From: Clostridiales bacterium | GTDB lineage: Bacteria; Bacillota; Clostridia; Oscillospirales; Oscillospiraceae | DNA: 64,000 nt | NCBI GenBank assembly: GCA_004558025.1 | Contig: SFEG01000003.1 | Coordinates: 62,001 to 126,000, forward strand | Reading direction: 5' to 3' | Shown: positions 1-7,958 of the stretch, in pieces | Layout of the letters: each line of letters starts with the position of its first letter | Numbering within the stretch: the stretch's first letter is position 1 | Notes under the pieces: model-generated | Told to the model about the DNA's origin: nothing | Database searches by the model: none | Seen by the model: only the letters and a program-made list of their open reading frames with translations | Position numbers and translations under genes: made by a program

Positions 1-52
1 CGCGCCGACGCAGAAAAAAAGAAAAAATTTTTGACAAAATGGCAAAAAACTA

Positions 53-81
53 TTGAAAACCCGATGGAATTTTGATATTAT
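53..81 (+). promoter_or_regulatory. rpsB-tsf promoter
   Basis: TTGAAA at 53-58 and TATTAT at 76-81 with a 17-bp spacer, close to the sigma-A consensus. It implies a leader of about 95 nt before rpsB. Seen in sequence; the transcription start is inferred. Confidence 0.7.
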
Positions 82-183
82 ATCAAGGCATTTCGCACGG
101 GCACGGACTTTTCCGCATGTGACTACGGTTTGTGGGAAGGGAAGATGTGCTCGGAGGAAAAAACAAATCAGGAGGAAAAACAA

Positions 184-927
184 ATGTCAGTAGTATCAAT
201 GAAGCAGCTGCTGGAAGCCGGTGTCCACTTCGGACACCAGACCCGCCGCTGGAACCCCAAGATGGCCGAGTATATCTACATGGAGCGTAACGGCATCTAC
301 ATCATCGACCTTCAGAAGACCGTCAAAAAGCTCGAAGAGGCTTACAACTTCGTTCGCGACGTTGCAGCAAACGGTCAGAGCATCCTGTTCGTCGGCACCA
401 AGAAGCAGGCGGCAGAGGCAGTCAAGGAAGAGGCTTCCCGCGTAGGTATGTACTATGTCAACGCACGTTGGCTCGGCGGCATGCTCACCAACTTCAAGAC
501 CATGCGCACCCGTATCGATCGCCTTGCTCAGCTCAAGAAGATGCAGGAGGACGGCACCTTCGATATGCTTCCCAAGAAGGAAGTCATGAAGCACATGGGC
601 GAGATGGAAAAGCTCGAGAAGTACCTCGGCGGCGTCAAGGAAATGAAGAAGCTCCCCGGCGCAATGTTCGTCGTTGACCCCCGCAAGGAGCACAACGCCA
701 TCGCAGAGGCCCGCAAGCTGCACATCCCCATCGTCGCAATAGTCGACACCAACTGCGACCCCGATGAGGTCGATTACGTTATCCCCGCAAACGATGACGC
801 TATCCGCGCCATCCGCCTGATCGCTTCCACCATGGCAAACGCCGTTCAGGAAGGCCGTCAGGGCGCCGACGCTGAGGTCGAGGAGACCCTGGCAGAGGCT
901 GAGGCCGAGAAGGTAGACGAGGAATAA
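184..927 (+). CDS. rpsB: 30S ribosomal protein S2
   Basis: Small-subunit ribosomal protein S2 (247 aa), needed for late assembly of the 30S head and S1 recruitment. The N-terminal motif [19 protein letters not shown] and the later [19 protein letters not shown] are S2 signatures. An in-frame upstream start exists at 130, but the ATG at 184 follows an AGGAGG-type site and gives the family N-terminus, so I chose it. The C-terminus is the usual acidic, Ala/Glu-rich tail. It is first in a two-gene operon with tsf, the common bacterial arrangement. Confidence 0.97.
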   Translation: MSVVSMKQLLEAGVHFGHQTRRWNPKMAEYIYMERNGIYIIDLQKTVKKLEEAYNFVRDVAANGQSILFVGTKKQAAEAVKEEASRVGMYYVNARWLGGMLTNFKTMRTRIDRLAQLKKMQEDGTFDMLPKKEVMKHMGEMEKLEKYLGGVKEMKKLPGAMFVVDPRKEHNAIAEARKLHIPIVAIVDTNCDPDEVDYVIPANDDAIRAIRLIASTMANAVQEGRQGADAEVEETLAEAEAEKVDEE

Positions 928-933
928 TTAATA

Positions 934-957
934 AGGGAGCACATCCTGCTCCCTTTC
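934..957 (+). terminator. hairpin between rpsB and tsf (attenuator-like)
   Basis: Stem AGGGAGCA/TGCTCCCT (934-941 with 947-954) and a 5-nt loop, followed by a short T-rich run. It probably partially terminates or stabilises the rpsB message before tsf. Confidence 0.55.
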
Positions 958-982
958 TTAAATACTGTAGGAGGAAAAAGTA

Positions 983-1918
983 ATGGCATTTACAGCACAG
1001 GACGTAAAAACTCTCCGTGAGATGACCGGCGTTGGCATGATGGACTGCAAGAAGGCACTGTCCGAGTGCGACGGCGATATGGACAAGGCCGTTGAGTATC
1101 TTCGTGAGAAGGGCCTTGCAAAGGCAGCAAAGAAGGCCGGCCGCATCGCTGCGGAAGGCATGGCATATGCATCCGTCTGCCCCGAGTGCGGCGTCGGCGC
1201 AGTTGTTGAAGTAAACTGCGAGACCGACTTCTGCGCAAAGAGCGATCTGTTCGTATCTTTCGTTAAGGATATCTGCAAGGTCGTCCTGAAGGACAACCCC
1301 GCCGACGTTGATGCACTTCAGCAGTGCAAGTACCCCGGCAGCGAGCTGACCGTAGCCGAGACCATGCCCGAGAAGGTCATGTCCATCGGCGAGAATCTTC
1401 AGATCCGTCGCTTCGCCCGCTTCGGCGAGAACACCTCCGTTGCTTACGTTCACGCAGGCGGCAAGATCGGCGTTCTCGTAAACCTCGAGGTTGAAGGCGG
1501 CATCGACGCAACCGAGGTAGGCAAGAACATCGCAATGCAGATCGCGGCTCTCAATCCCCGCTTCTGGGATAAGTCCCAGGTCACCGAGGATGTCCTCGCA
1601 GAGGAGAAGAAGGTCGCTCTCGCACTTATGGACAATGATCCGAAGATGGCCTCCAAGCCCGCACAGGTCAAGGAAAAGATCGTCATGGGCAAGCTGAACA
1701 AGTACTACGAAGAGAACTGCCTCATGCAGATGGAGTTCGTTCGCGGCGACCTGTTCCAGGGCAGCGTTGAGAAGTACATTGCCGACGCGGCAAAGAAGCT
1801 CGGCGGCAGCATCAAGTTTGTCGACGCGGTTCGCTTCCAGACCGGCGAAGGCATCGAAAAGAAGGAAGAGGACTTCGCGGCAGAGGTCGCAGCCCAGATG
1901 AACATGGGCAAGAAGTAA
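983..1918 (+). CDS. tsf: translation elongation factor Ts
   Basis: EF-Ts (311 aa) exchanges GDP for GTP on EF-Tu. The N-terminal UBA-like segment carries LREMTGVGMMDCKKAL and the core carries VEVNCETDF, both diagnostic. The AGGAGG at 969-974 is 8 nt before the ATG. It has a Cys-containing stretch (CPECGVG) between the UBA domain and the core. It lies 55 bp after rpsB, with an attenuator-like hairpin between. Length is normal for Firmicutes. Confidence 0.97.
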   Translation: MAFTAQDVKTLREMTGVGMMDCKKALSECDGDMDKAVEYLREKGLAKAAKKAGRIAAEGMAYASVCPECGVGAVVEVNCETDFCAKSDLFVSFVKDICKVVLKDNPADVDALQQCKYPGSELTVAETMPEKVMSIGENLQIRRFARFGENTSVAYVHAGGKIGVLVNLEVEGGIDATEVGKNIAMQIAALNPRFWDKSQVTEDVLAEEKKVALALMDNDPKMASKPAQVKEKIVMGKLNKYYEENCLMQMEFVRGDLFQGSVEKYIADAAKKLGGSIKFVDAVRFQTGEGIEKKEEDFAAEVAAQMNMGKK

Positions 1919-1938
1919 TTCCCGAATTTGATAAATCA

Positions 1939-1972
1939 AAATCCGGCAGAGTTTTCTCTGCCGGATTTTTTT
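1939..1972 (+). terminator. tsf terminator
   Basis: A 13-bp stem (1939-1951 with 1956-1968), TTTT loop and T-run. The T-run overlaps the stop codon of the convergent lipoprotein gene. Confidence 0.85.
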
Positions 1973-2303
1973 ATTCAGGCTTTGCGGGGGGCTCTCCGTC
2001 GGTTTTTTGCCCGCCAGGCTTGCCGGAGGGGGGCTGCATGCCGCCTGCATTGCCGGCGGAGGAAGAGCCGGAGAGAAGATAGGTTCCGGATGCTTCTATC
2101 GTAAGATACGTGCCGTCTATCTCATATCCCGAGCTTTCGCCGGTGGCGGTGATCGCGCCGTCTGTGAAGGTGAAGGCCGCGTCGGCGGAATAGCTGCCTG
2201 TTCCGGCCTGAGTTTTTGTATCATTGCCCTGCTTTGAGCATGCCGCCAGCGAAAGTATCATCGCTGCGGCCACCAGGAGCGCCATTAGCTTTTTAATGTT
2301 CAT
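1971..2303 (-). CDS. shortened lipoprotein, carbohydrate-binding-domain type
   Basis: A 110-aa secreted lipoprotein. The N-terminus is a signal peptide ending in the lipobox LAAC, followed by a segment (FTFTDGAITATGESSGYEI, then an Ile/Thr strand and GTYLLSGS). This resembles the start of clostridial carbohydrate-binding (DUF4353-like) lipoproteins. The protein then jumps directly to a Gly/Pro-rich tail (GGMQPPSGKPGG) of the kind found at the C-terminus of those much longer proteins. Family members are several hundred residues long, so the beta-helical core appears deleted in frame around 2055-2075. It may be non-functional. Family assignment is from memory and moderately secure. Confidence 0.6.
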   Translation of the reverse strand: MNIKKLMALLVAAAMILSLAACSKQGNDTKTQAGTGSYSADAAFTFTDGAITATGESSGYEIDGTYLTIEASGTYLLSGSSSAGNAGGMQPPSGKPGGQKTDGEPPAKPE

Positions 2304-2441
2304 GTCAAATGACCTCCTTCATTTCGGATGAGCCCATTGTAAAGCGGGAACTTAAAACCAGGTTAAAGAAAAATTGATTTTTCCTTTTAGGTAAATTTTA
2401 AGCAAAGGGCTTATCATGGCGTCGTAAAGGAGGTAAGCACC

Positions 2442-2579
2442 ATGGCAGAAAGCATTCAGTGCTGCTTTGAGCGCTACGAAAAGAAGTACCGCCTGAAGGC
2501 AACAGCGTCTTCGCTTAAAGCGGAGGTCGGAAAAGATATGGACGAGGTGCTGCGGCTAATGAGCAGTACAGGTAAATAA
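2442..2579 (+). CDS. small ORF of unknown function (45 aa)
   Basis: ATG at 2442 preceded by a strong AAAGGAGG at 2427-2434. It encodes a charged 45-aa peptide beginning MAESIQCCFERYEKKYRLKA, rich in Lys/Glu and probably helical. I do not recognise it. It lies 59 bp upstream of the YukD-like gene on the same strand, so they may be co-transcribed. It could be a shortened form of a longer secretion-substrate-like helical protein, but nothing proves that. Confidence 0.45.
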   Translation: MAESIQCCFERYEKKYRLKATASSLKAEVGKDMDEVLRLMSSTGK

Positions 2580-2588
2580 AATGACAAT

Positions 2589-2620
2589 ACCTGCGACAGA
2601 TTTGTGTATCTGCCACAGGT
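2589..2620 (+). other. symmetrical hairpin upstream of the YukD-like ORF
   Basis: ACCTG (2589-2593) pairs with CAGGT (2616-2620) and CAGAT (2597-2601) with ATCTG (2608-2612). The two stems are separated by a 3x3 internal loop, with a 6-nt loop. There is no T-run, so it is a leader structure or operator rather than a classic terminator. Confidence 0.5.
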
Positions 2621-2638
2621 AAGAACGACTTGAGTGAA

Positions 2639-2881
2639 ATGGATATTTTGATCAGCTTGGCAATACCGGCCATATCAAAAAAATACGATATGCTTATACC
2701 GGATTTTCTGACAGTCACGGAGCTTACGCCGCTGCTAGTGAAGGCGGTGGAGGAGCTGTCCGAGCAGAGATACCATCCGTCCGGCGCTGAACTGCTGTGC
2801 GGCGAATTCGGGAGTTTGAATCCTCGCTTCACGCTGAACCAGCATAATATCAAAAACGGAGAGCAACTCTGGCTATTCTGA
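2639..2881 (+). CDS. orphan YukD/EsaB-like ubiquitin-fold protein
   Basis: An 80-aa protein whose pattern matches the ubiquitin-like YukD/EsaB family of type VII secretion loci. It starts with MDILISLAI, then YDMLIPDFLTVTELTPLLV and RYHPSGAELLC, and ends with a strand NGEQLWLF. YukD-family proteins are cytosolic accessory or regulatory components of T7SS. No EssC ATPase, WXG100 or membrane component is in the window, so this is an orphan copy or remnant. The ATG at 2639 gives the family N-terminus. A TTG at 2630 is an alternative, and neither has a strong Shine-Dalgarno. Confidence 0.55.
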   Translation: MDILISLAIPAISKKYDMLIPDFLTVTELTPLLVKAVEELSEQRYHPSGAELLCGEFGSLNPRFTLNQHNIKNGEQLWLF

Positions 2882-2921
2882 CAGTCATGCGGGCGCGTAT
2901 GCCCAAATGTTAAAGATCCAG

Positions 2922-2948
2922 CCCCTCTGCGGTGCAACCGCAGAGGGG
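2922..2948 (+). other. 12-bp perfect hairpin without U-tract
   Basis: CCCCTCTGCGGT (2922-2933) and ACCGCAGAGGGG (2937-2948) flank a 3-nt loop. It is placed 40 bp after the YukD-like gene as a terminator would be, but no T-run follows on either strand. Confidence 0.5.
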
Positions 2949-3435
2949 TGCGCCATTGCTACACATGGTGGAAAGAGCAATAATTGTACTAACTACGCTC
3001 CCGACGATCTGATAGTGGGCGCTTTTGCGGAGCATTGAGCCATCGACGGTTCTGTAGATTTCACTCTACTGCTGCTCGTTATATAAGAGCCCATTGCCTT
3101 CTGCAAAAGCGGAAATGCGGCAAACCTAACAGCCGGTGGGAATTCTCCCAGACTATATTTCATCGATTGTCTCCGGAACAAGGGCGGGGAGCGGGGCAAT
3201 TTTGCATGAGCCCACTCATGACTCCGGAGCTTCCGTTTTCGCTTATGCAAAGTAGTCAATAAGGGCATCAACCGGACTTTTATCCTGCCGACAGGCAGGT
3301 GTGCCGCTTTCAGTTACCGCCTCGCGTTGCGCGGTGCATTTTTATGCCGCAAAAAACACATATCTCTTTTCTACATATTTTTTGTTCGATTGCAGAGAAT
3401 ATATCTGCACAACAAAAATACGGAGGATCAAAGAT
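2949..3435. other. gene-poor stretch, possibly decayed coding sequence
   Basis: About 490 bp without a convincing gene. On the minus strand a run of about 50 codons ends near 2916 (reading EIYRTVDGSMLRKSAHYQIV...) with coding-like composition but an in-frame stop just upstream and no start. It may be the tail of a lost gene. The plus-strand part from 3360 contains the spoVT promoter region. A GCATT and CATATCT pair with 18 bp between is weakly reminiscent of a sigma-F/G promoter. Confidence 0.3.
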
Positions 3436-3972
3436 ATGAAAGCAACAGGGATAGTCAGGCGCATCGACGATCTCGGCAGGGTCGTAATCCCGAAGGAGAT
3501 ACGCCGCACAATGCGTATCCGCGAGGGCGACCCGCTGGAGATATTCACGGACCGCGACGGCGAGGTCATATTCAAAAAGTATTCGCCGATCGGCGAGCTG
3601 AGCGATTTTGCATCTCAGATATGCGACAGCCTGCACCGCTCTACCGATGCGGTAGCGGCCGTGTGCGATCGCGACAGCGTCATTGCCGTGTCCGGCGCGT
3701 CCAAGCGCGATTTTCTCGAAAAGCGCGTGTCGCCGTCGCTTGAGCGGATCATGGAATCGCGCGGCAGCGTTAGATACGACGGCGGCGAGCCCATATACGT
3801 CCTTGACGGCGACGAGCGTTATCACGTTTCGGTCGCGGCGCCGATCATCAGCGAGGGCGACATACTCGGCTGCGTGATATTCGTAAACACGGCGCCTACC
3901 GCCGGCAGAGATCTTGAATTCAAGCTCGCACAGACCGTGGCCTCGTTCCTCGGCAAACAGATGGAGAGCTGA
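3436..3972 (+). CDS. spoVT: stage V sporulation protein T
   Basis: SpoVT (178 aa), a forespore transcription factor modulating sigma-G-dependent genes and spore coat or germination properties. Residues 1-50 form the AbrB swapped-hairpin DNA-binding domain (MKATGIVRRIDDLGRVVIPK, then RRTMRIREGDPLEIF). The remainder is the GAF-like domain. The ORF is open upstream, but the ATG at 3436 preceded by GGAGG (about 3422) matches the family start. Its presence argues that the organism forms spores or descends from a spore former. Confidence 0.95.
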   Translation: MKATGIVRRIDDLGRVVIPKEIRRTMRIREGDPLEIFTDRDGEVIFKKYSPIGELSDFASQICDSLHRSTDAVAAVCDRDSVIAVSGASKRDFLEKRVSPSLERIMESRGSVRYDGGEPIYVLDGDERYHVSVAAPIISEGDILGCVIFVNTAPTAGRDLEFKLAQTVASFLGKQMES

Positions 3973-4003
3973 AAAAAAGCAGCCGCTTGGCTGCTTTTTT
4001 CTT
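3973..4003. terminator. bidirectional terminator after spoVT
   Basis: AAAAAAGCAGCC/GGCTGCTTTTTT with a 4-nt loop. It serves spoVT and the convergent gene ending at 4012. Confidence 0.85.
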
Positions 4004-4011
4004 TGGCATTA

Positions 4012-6591
4012 TCAGACTTTCGCAAGGAAGCACTCCTGGCTTCCGACCTCGGAATACAGGATGGCGCCGCTCTCGCCGAGATCAAAAACGTGGATGACAT
4101 CAGCCATGGCATCGCCGGGTTCGGGGTTCATGAGCTTTGAATAGACGTTTTCGCATCCGTCAAGCAGTTCCTCGTTGAGCACGCAGCCGTCCTCGCCGGG
4201 ATACAGCGCAACATAGAAGGTGCCGGCCTCGACGAGATCCTGGAAGAAGTGACTGCCGTAGCTGAGCTCGGGGCGCAGTCCGTGCGAGCTGTAGGCAAGC
4301 TCGGCGATGCAGTCGAAGCGGTTTATCTCCATAAAATGCACAGGTACGCCGAGGCTGGGCGTTGTGGTGCCCCAGCGCCCCGGGCCGAGCAGAATCGTGT
4401 GCTCATCGCGCAGGAGACTGTTGAGCTCGCCGAGCCTGCGTGCTACCTGATACTTGCGCTGCTCGGGCAGAGCGAGATACGGCTCGACTCTGACCATGAC
4501 GGCGTAGCGAACCGGCAGGCACACATTACCGCCCATGAAGTTGCCCTCCGTGCGGAAATAAAGCTGCTTTACCTTGGGCATGACGCCGACGGCGCCTATG
4601 CCGCGCGTCTGAAGCGGCCTGCATTGCAGGAGGTTCACGCGGTAGTTGCCCTCTTCGTCAAAATTGCAGGCGTACTCTATATCGACCGGATAGTCGTACT
4701 TTTCCTCGAGTATACGCATCGCCTCGGTCATGACGGACGCAAAATCCGTTTTCCCGAGCAGCTTGCGGAAGTTGAGTATATCCGGCGCGTCTGCGGCGCT
4801 CAGCCCCATTTCGCGCAGCCTTGCTGCCGTGGGATAGTCAAGCTCCATAAACAGCGACGCATCGGTCTTTATATCGCGCTTTTCGATGCTGTCAACGTTT
4901 ATCGTCTCAAACTCGTTGCTCTTGAGGTTTATCACGTCCATTTTGTGCTGCGAGTATTTATACTCGTCGCCGTAGGCCACCATAGGCGGCGCGGTGGGCG
5001 CGTCCATGTTCAGAAGCCTTGCATAGTCGTCGGCCTCGCGGTCGACCGCACGCGTACCCATGCCGAAAACGAGGCGCAGCATGCCCTTGTTTTCCGACGA
5101 GGAGTTCTGCTTGTTCAGATACAGGTTCTTCGAGTGGCCGACACCGGCGATGTGCGGATAGTAATAGTCGCCGTGAACGTCGCCGCACACGCGCATGACC
5201 AGAAGCGCCATCTGCTCATCGCGGTCGAGAAGGTTTCGTTCGGCGCGGTATTTTATAGCGTCCGGGTCGACGGTGCTGGCGTAGACCTGCTTTACCGCGC
5301 GCTCGAATACCTCATAGCGCTCCTTGAGGCTGCCCTGATTGGGGCAGAAAACGCTCTCGTACTTTCCGGCGAAGGCGTTGCCGAAGCCGTCCTCAAGGAT
5401 CGAGCTTGAGCGCACGATAATGGGAGACTGTCCGAAGTATTCGAGCATGGACATGAACTGCTCCTTTATGCTCGGCATGAACGTACCGTTTAGGAGTAGT
5501 TCGCGGATGTCGGGAGCATACTTGAGATAGTCCTCGGCCTCGATCATATGGATTCGTGAGCCCCACAGGCCGCTCTGTACGGCGTAGGTATAGAACACGT
5601 CGGCGCCGATGTAATACGAGTCGTGCGGCTCCACGCGTGCGCTGTATAGCTCCGGCGCTTCGTCGCGCAGGATGTTTCGCGCAAGCAGCATACCGGCGGC
5701 CTTACCGCCGATGCAGCCCGTGCCGATCTCGCGGTTTTTGATGTACATGAGATCCTTCATGGTGAAGTATTTTTGACACAGGGCAAAGCGCGTCGGCTCG
5801 TTGCCGAGGAGACATCTCATGATGTTTTCCTTTAAGAGCTTGCCCTCCTCATCGGTCGGCTCTCTGCCGTCGGAAACGGAGTCGAACATGCTGTCCCAGC
5901 AGTCGCGGCGCTCGCCGGTCTGGGTAAAGCGCTCGAATATCGCATAGGTTTCGGCGCTTGAGGTGAGCGTGCGGCATTTTGTTCCGCTTATCTTGAGAGG
6001 GAAGTAGGTCGTGGGTGTGCGGCGGCCGCGCACCTTCACGGGGTGCATGTAGACACTGCCGTCGAGCGTGCGGATATTGACGAGCAGCGGAGCTTCCTTG
6101 CGGATGCGCGATATGGTCTCATAGGTGTGCTTTTCATAGTCGATAGGCTGATACGCGATAGCCTGACGGCGGATAAGAAACGGGCTTATCAGCAGGAAAA
6201 AGTTCGATATCATGAGGTCGGAGAACCAGTATTTCTGAAGATCCGACAGGCAGTCGAACACAAAGAAGGTGCCCATCGGCTCTTTGTCGATTATCCTGTG
6301 CACCTGAACGGCGAAGGTCTCGAAGCCTACTCTCGGATCGAGCTTGTATTCATGGACGTTTGCTCCGCCCTCGCATAGGGCGGCGGTGTCCATGATCTCC
6401 TCGTGGTCACCGAAGCGTATGTAGGCTATGCGCTTGCCCTGGCGGGCGATGTTTGTGACAAACCTTGTTGCGACATACATATAGTCGCTGATGTGCTCGC
6501 ACTGCCAGACGACAGTGTCTCCCGGGCGAAGAAAGTCGATGGCCTCGTTAAGGCCGTCGATGCCGGTGCTTATGCGTCGTTCTTTATCCAT
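4012..6591 (-). CDS. PEP-synthase-like ATP-grasp protein with N-terminal KaiC-like domain
   Basis: A large cytosolic protein (859 aa). Residues about 1-190 resemble a KaiC/RecA-type fold (STGIDGLNEAI, then GDTVVWQCEH), but no GxxGxGKT P-loop is present where one would be expected. From about residue 290 there is a PEP-synthase/PPDK N-terminal nucleotide-binding domain: GCIGGKAAGMLLARNIL, then SPIIVRSSSILEDGFGNAFA and FGMGTRAVDR. The C-terminal part has NLLQCRPLQ, the end of the ATP-grasp unit. The phosphohistidine swivel and PEP-binding domains of true PEP synthase are absent, so a full PEP cycle is unlikely. The start at 6591 gives better spacing from AGGAGG than the ATG at 6597. Function unknown; perhaps an ATP-dependent phosphotransferase or sensor. 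Confidence 0.75.
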   Translation of the reverse strand: MDKERRISTGIDGLNEAIDFLRPGDTVVWQCEHISDYMYVATRFVTNIARQGKRIAYIRFGDHEEIMDTAALCEGGANVHEYKLDPRVGFETFAVQVHRIIDKEPMGTFFVFDCLSDLQKYWFSDLMISNFFLLISPFLIRRQAIAYQPIDYEKHTYETISRIRKEAPLLVNIRTLDGSVYMHPVKVRGRRTPTTYFPLKISGTKCRTLTSSAETYAIFERFTQTGERRDCWDSMFDSVSDGREPTDEEGKLLKENIMRCLLGNEPTRFALCQKYFTMKDLMYIKNREIGTGCIGGKAAGMLLARNILRDEAPELYSARVEPHDSYYIGADVFYTYAVQSGLWGSRIHMIEAEDYLKYAPDIRELLLNGTFMPSIKEQFMSMLEYFGQSPIIVRSSSILEDGFGNAFAGKYESVFCPNQGSLKERYEVFERAVKQVYASTVDPDAIKYRAERNLLDRDEQMALLVMRVCGDVHGDYYYPHIAGVGHSKNLYLNKQNSSSENKGMLRLVFGMGTRAVDREADDYARLLNMDAPTAPPMVAYGDEYKYSQHKMDVINLKSNEFETINVDSIEKRDIKTDASLFMELDYPTAARLREMGLSAADAPDILNFRKLLGKTDFASVMTEAMRILEEKYDYPVDIEYACNFDEEGNYRVNLLQCRPLQTRGIGAVGVMPKVKQLYFRTEGNFMGGNVCLPVRYAVMVRVEPYLALPEQRKYQVARRLGELNSLLRDEHTILLGPGRWGTTTPSLGVPVHFMEINRFDCIAELAYSSHGLRPELSYGSHFFQDLVEAGTFYVALYPGEDGCVLNEELLDGCENVYSKLMNPEPGDAMADVIHVFDLGESGAILYSEVGSQECFLAKV

Positions 6592-6622
6592 TCTCATTTC
6601 CTCCTGTCAATAAAAATGCACA

Positions 6623-6649
6623 GGCCGCCGGAGCATTGCTCCGACGGCC
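6623..6649 (-). terminator. htrA downstream hairpin
   Basis: A 12-bp GC-rich stem (6623-6634 with 6638-6649, one mismatch) and a 3-nt loop, followed on the minus strand by a short T-run a few bases on. Probably ends the RR-HK-htrA transcript. Confidence 0.6.
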
Positions 6650-6663
6650 CGATTTGTGTGCCG

Positions 6664-7932
6664 TTATTTCATATCCGCCGGATCCATTAGCTTTACGGTG
6701 ATCTCCATCGTTCTGCCGTCGCGCCATACGGTGAAGGTGAGCTCATCGCCCGCCTTGAGTCCCTCCTTGGCGTCGGAAACGTCGGAGTTTGCAAAGGCAT
6801 CCTCTCCGTTTACCTTGGTGATGATGTCGCCGTGCTCAATGCCCTTTGCCTCGGCGTCCGAGCCCTCGGTGACGTAGCTTACATAAAGCCCCTGTGGAAT
6901 GTCGTAGTATTTCGCTATATCCTCGCTCACAGGGCCGATCGTCACGCCGATGGACACCCTGCCGTACACCGCGCCGTCCTTTATAAGCGCCTGAACTATG
7001 CTCTCAACGGTGTCCGACGGGATCGCAAAGCCGAGCCCCTCAACGCCCGAGCCGAAGGATGAGATCATCTTCATGTTCGTTATGCCGATGACCTGGCCGC
7101 GGCTGTTAAACAGCGGGCCGCCGGAGTTGCCTTCGTTTATCGAAGCGTCGGTCTGAATGAGCGACATCGTCGTTCCGTTATAGCTCATCTCGCGGTTTAA
7201 TGCCGAGACGATGCCGCGCGTCATGGTAAGACGCAGATCGGGGGAGAGAGGATTTCCTATGGCGGCAACGCTGTCGCCTACGCTGAGGGTAGAGCTTGAG
7301 GCAAATTCCGCCGCGGTGAGCCCAGTCGCGTCGATCTTTATGACTGCTATGTCGCTTGTTGCATCAAAGCCTATGAGCTTTGCCTCATGTTCGCTGCCGT
7401 CGTAGAGAACGACCTTGGCCGAGTCACCGTCGTCGATGACGTGGGTGTTTGTGATGATATATCCGTCCGAGGAGGCGATAACGCCGCTGCCCCAGGCGTA
7501 GTAATCCTCGCCGTCATCGTCGCGGAAGACCTTGATGCCGACAACGGAGGGACTGCATTTTTCATATATCGCGCTGAAGTCGAGATATGCGCCCGCAGCG
7601 CCGTTTTTTATGCTCAGGCTGCCGCGATCCTCGGCGAGGGGGATGTTTACGTTTGCCGAGACCGAGGCCGGAGCCTCGATGCCGTAGAGCTTATCGAAGT
7701 ACACATGCCAGTCCGAGGGCTTGCCGTCGGAGTTATAGTCGGTCGTGTCCGCTCCGAAGCCGCATATGACATAGGTTATAACTATGATCAGCAGCCCCAA
7801 ACAGGCGGCGATGGCGGCATAGCGCGTTCTTCTGCTGCCGGCGGGCAGGCTCTGCGCAGTCTGCGCGTTTTTTGCTCCGGGGCGTGCGTTAGGTTTATAC
7901 CAGTCGTTGCTGTTGGGGTCATACCAGCCCAT
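6664..7932 (-). CDS. HtrA/DegP-type serine protease
   Basis: A membrane-anchored trypsin-like quality-control protease (422 aa). A single transmembrane helix near residues 35-60 (IAACLGLLIIVITYVICGF) follows a Tyr/Pro-rich cytosolic tail. The catalytic triad is visible: His in TNTHVIDDGD, Asp in SDIAVIKID, Ser in INEGNSGGPLF. A single PDZ domain follows (GLYVSYVTEGSDAEAKGIE). The ATG at 7932 with GGAG upstream is preferred over a TTG at 7944. It is the last gene of an operon with the response regulator and kinase, like the WalRK-HtrA arrangement, and so is likely part of the envelope-stress output. Confidence 0.93.
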   Translation of the reverse strand: MGWYDPNSNDWYKPNARPGAKNAQTAQSLPAGSRRTRYAAIAACLGLLIIVITYVICGFGADTTDYNSDGKPSDWHVYFDKLYGIEAPASVSANVNIPLAEDRGSLSIKNGAAGAYLDFSAIYEKCSPSVVGIKVFRDDDGEDYYAWGSGVIASSDGYIITNTHVIDDGDSAKVVLYDGSEHEAKLIGFDATSDIAVIKIDATGLTAAEFASSSTLSVGDSVAAIGNPLSPDLRLTMTRGIVSALNREMSYNGTTMSLIQTDASINEGNSGGPLFNSRGQVIGITNMKMISSFGSGVEGLGFAIPSDTVESIVQALIKDGAVYGRVSIGVTIGPVSEDIAKYYDIPQGLYVSYVTEGSDAEAKGIEHGDIITKVNGEDAFANSDVSDAKEGLKAGDELTFTVWRDGRTMEITVKLMDPADMK

Positions 7933-7958
7933 GTGCTTCTCCAATCCGCCGCGGCGTT

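Noticed and set aside
800..2050. Long minus-strand open frame across tsf
   Set aside because: It is antisense to rpsB/tsf codons, has no family features and no RBS; a codon-bias shadow.
2993..3271. Minus-strand ORF of 92 codons in the gene-poor patch
   Set aside because: No RBS, no recognisable domain, and the more coding-like frame in this region is a different one that is interrupted by a stop.
4249..5409. Plus-strand frame of 386 codons inside the PEP-synthase-like gene
   Set aside because: Fully nested in a gene with clear domain motifs; no RBS or homology features.
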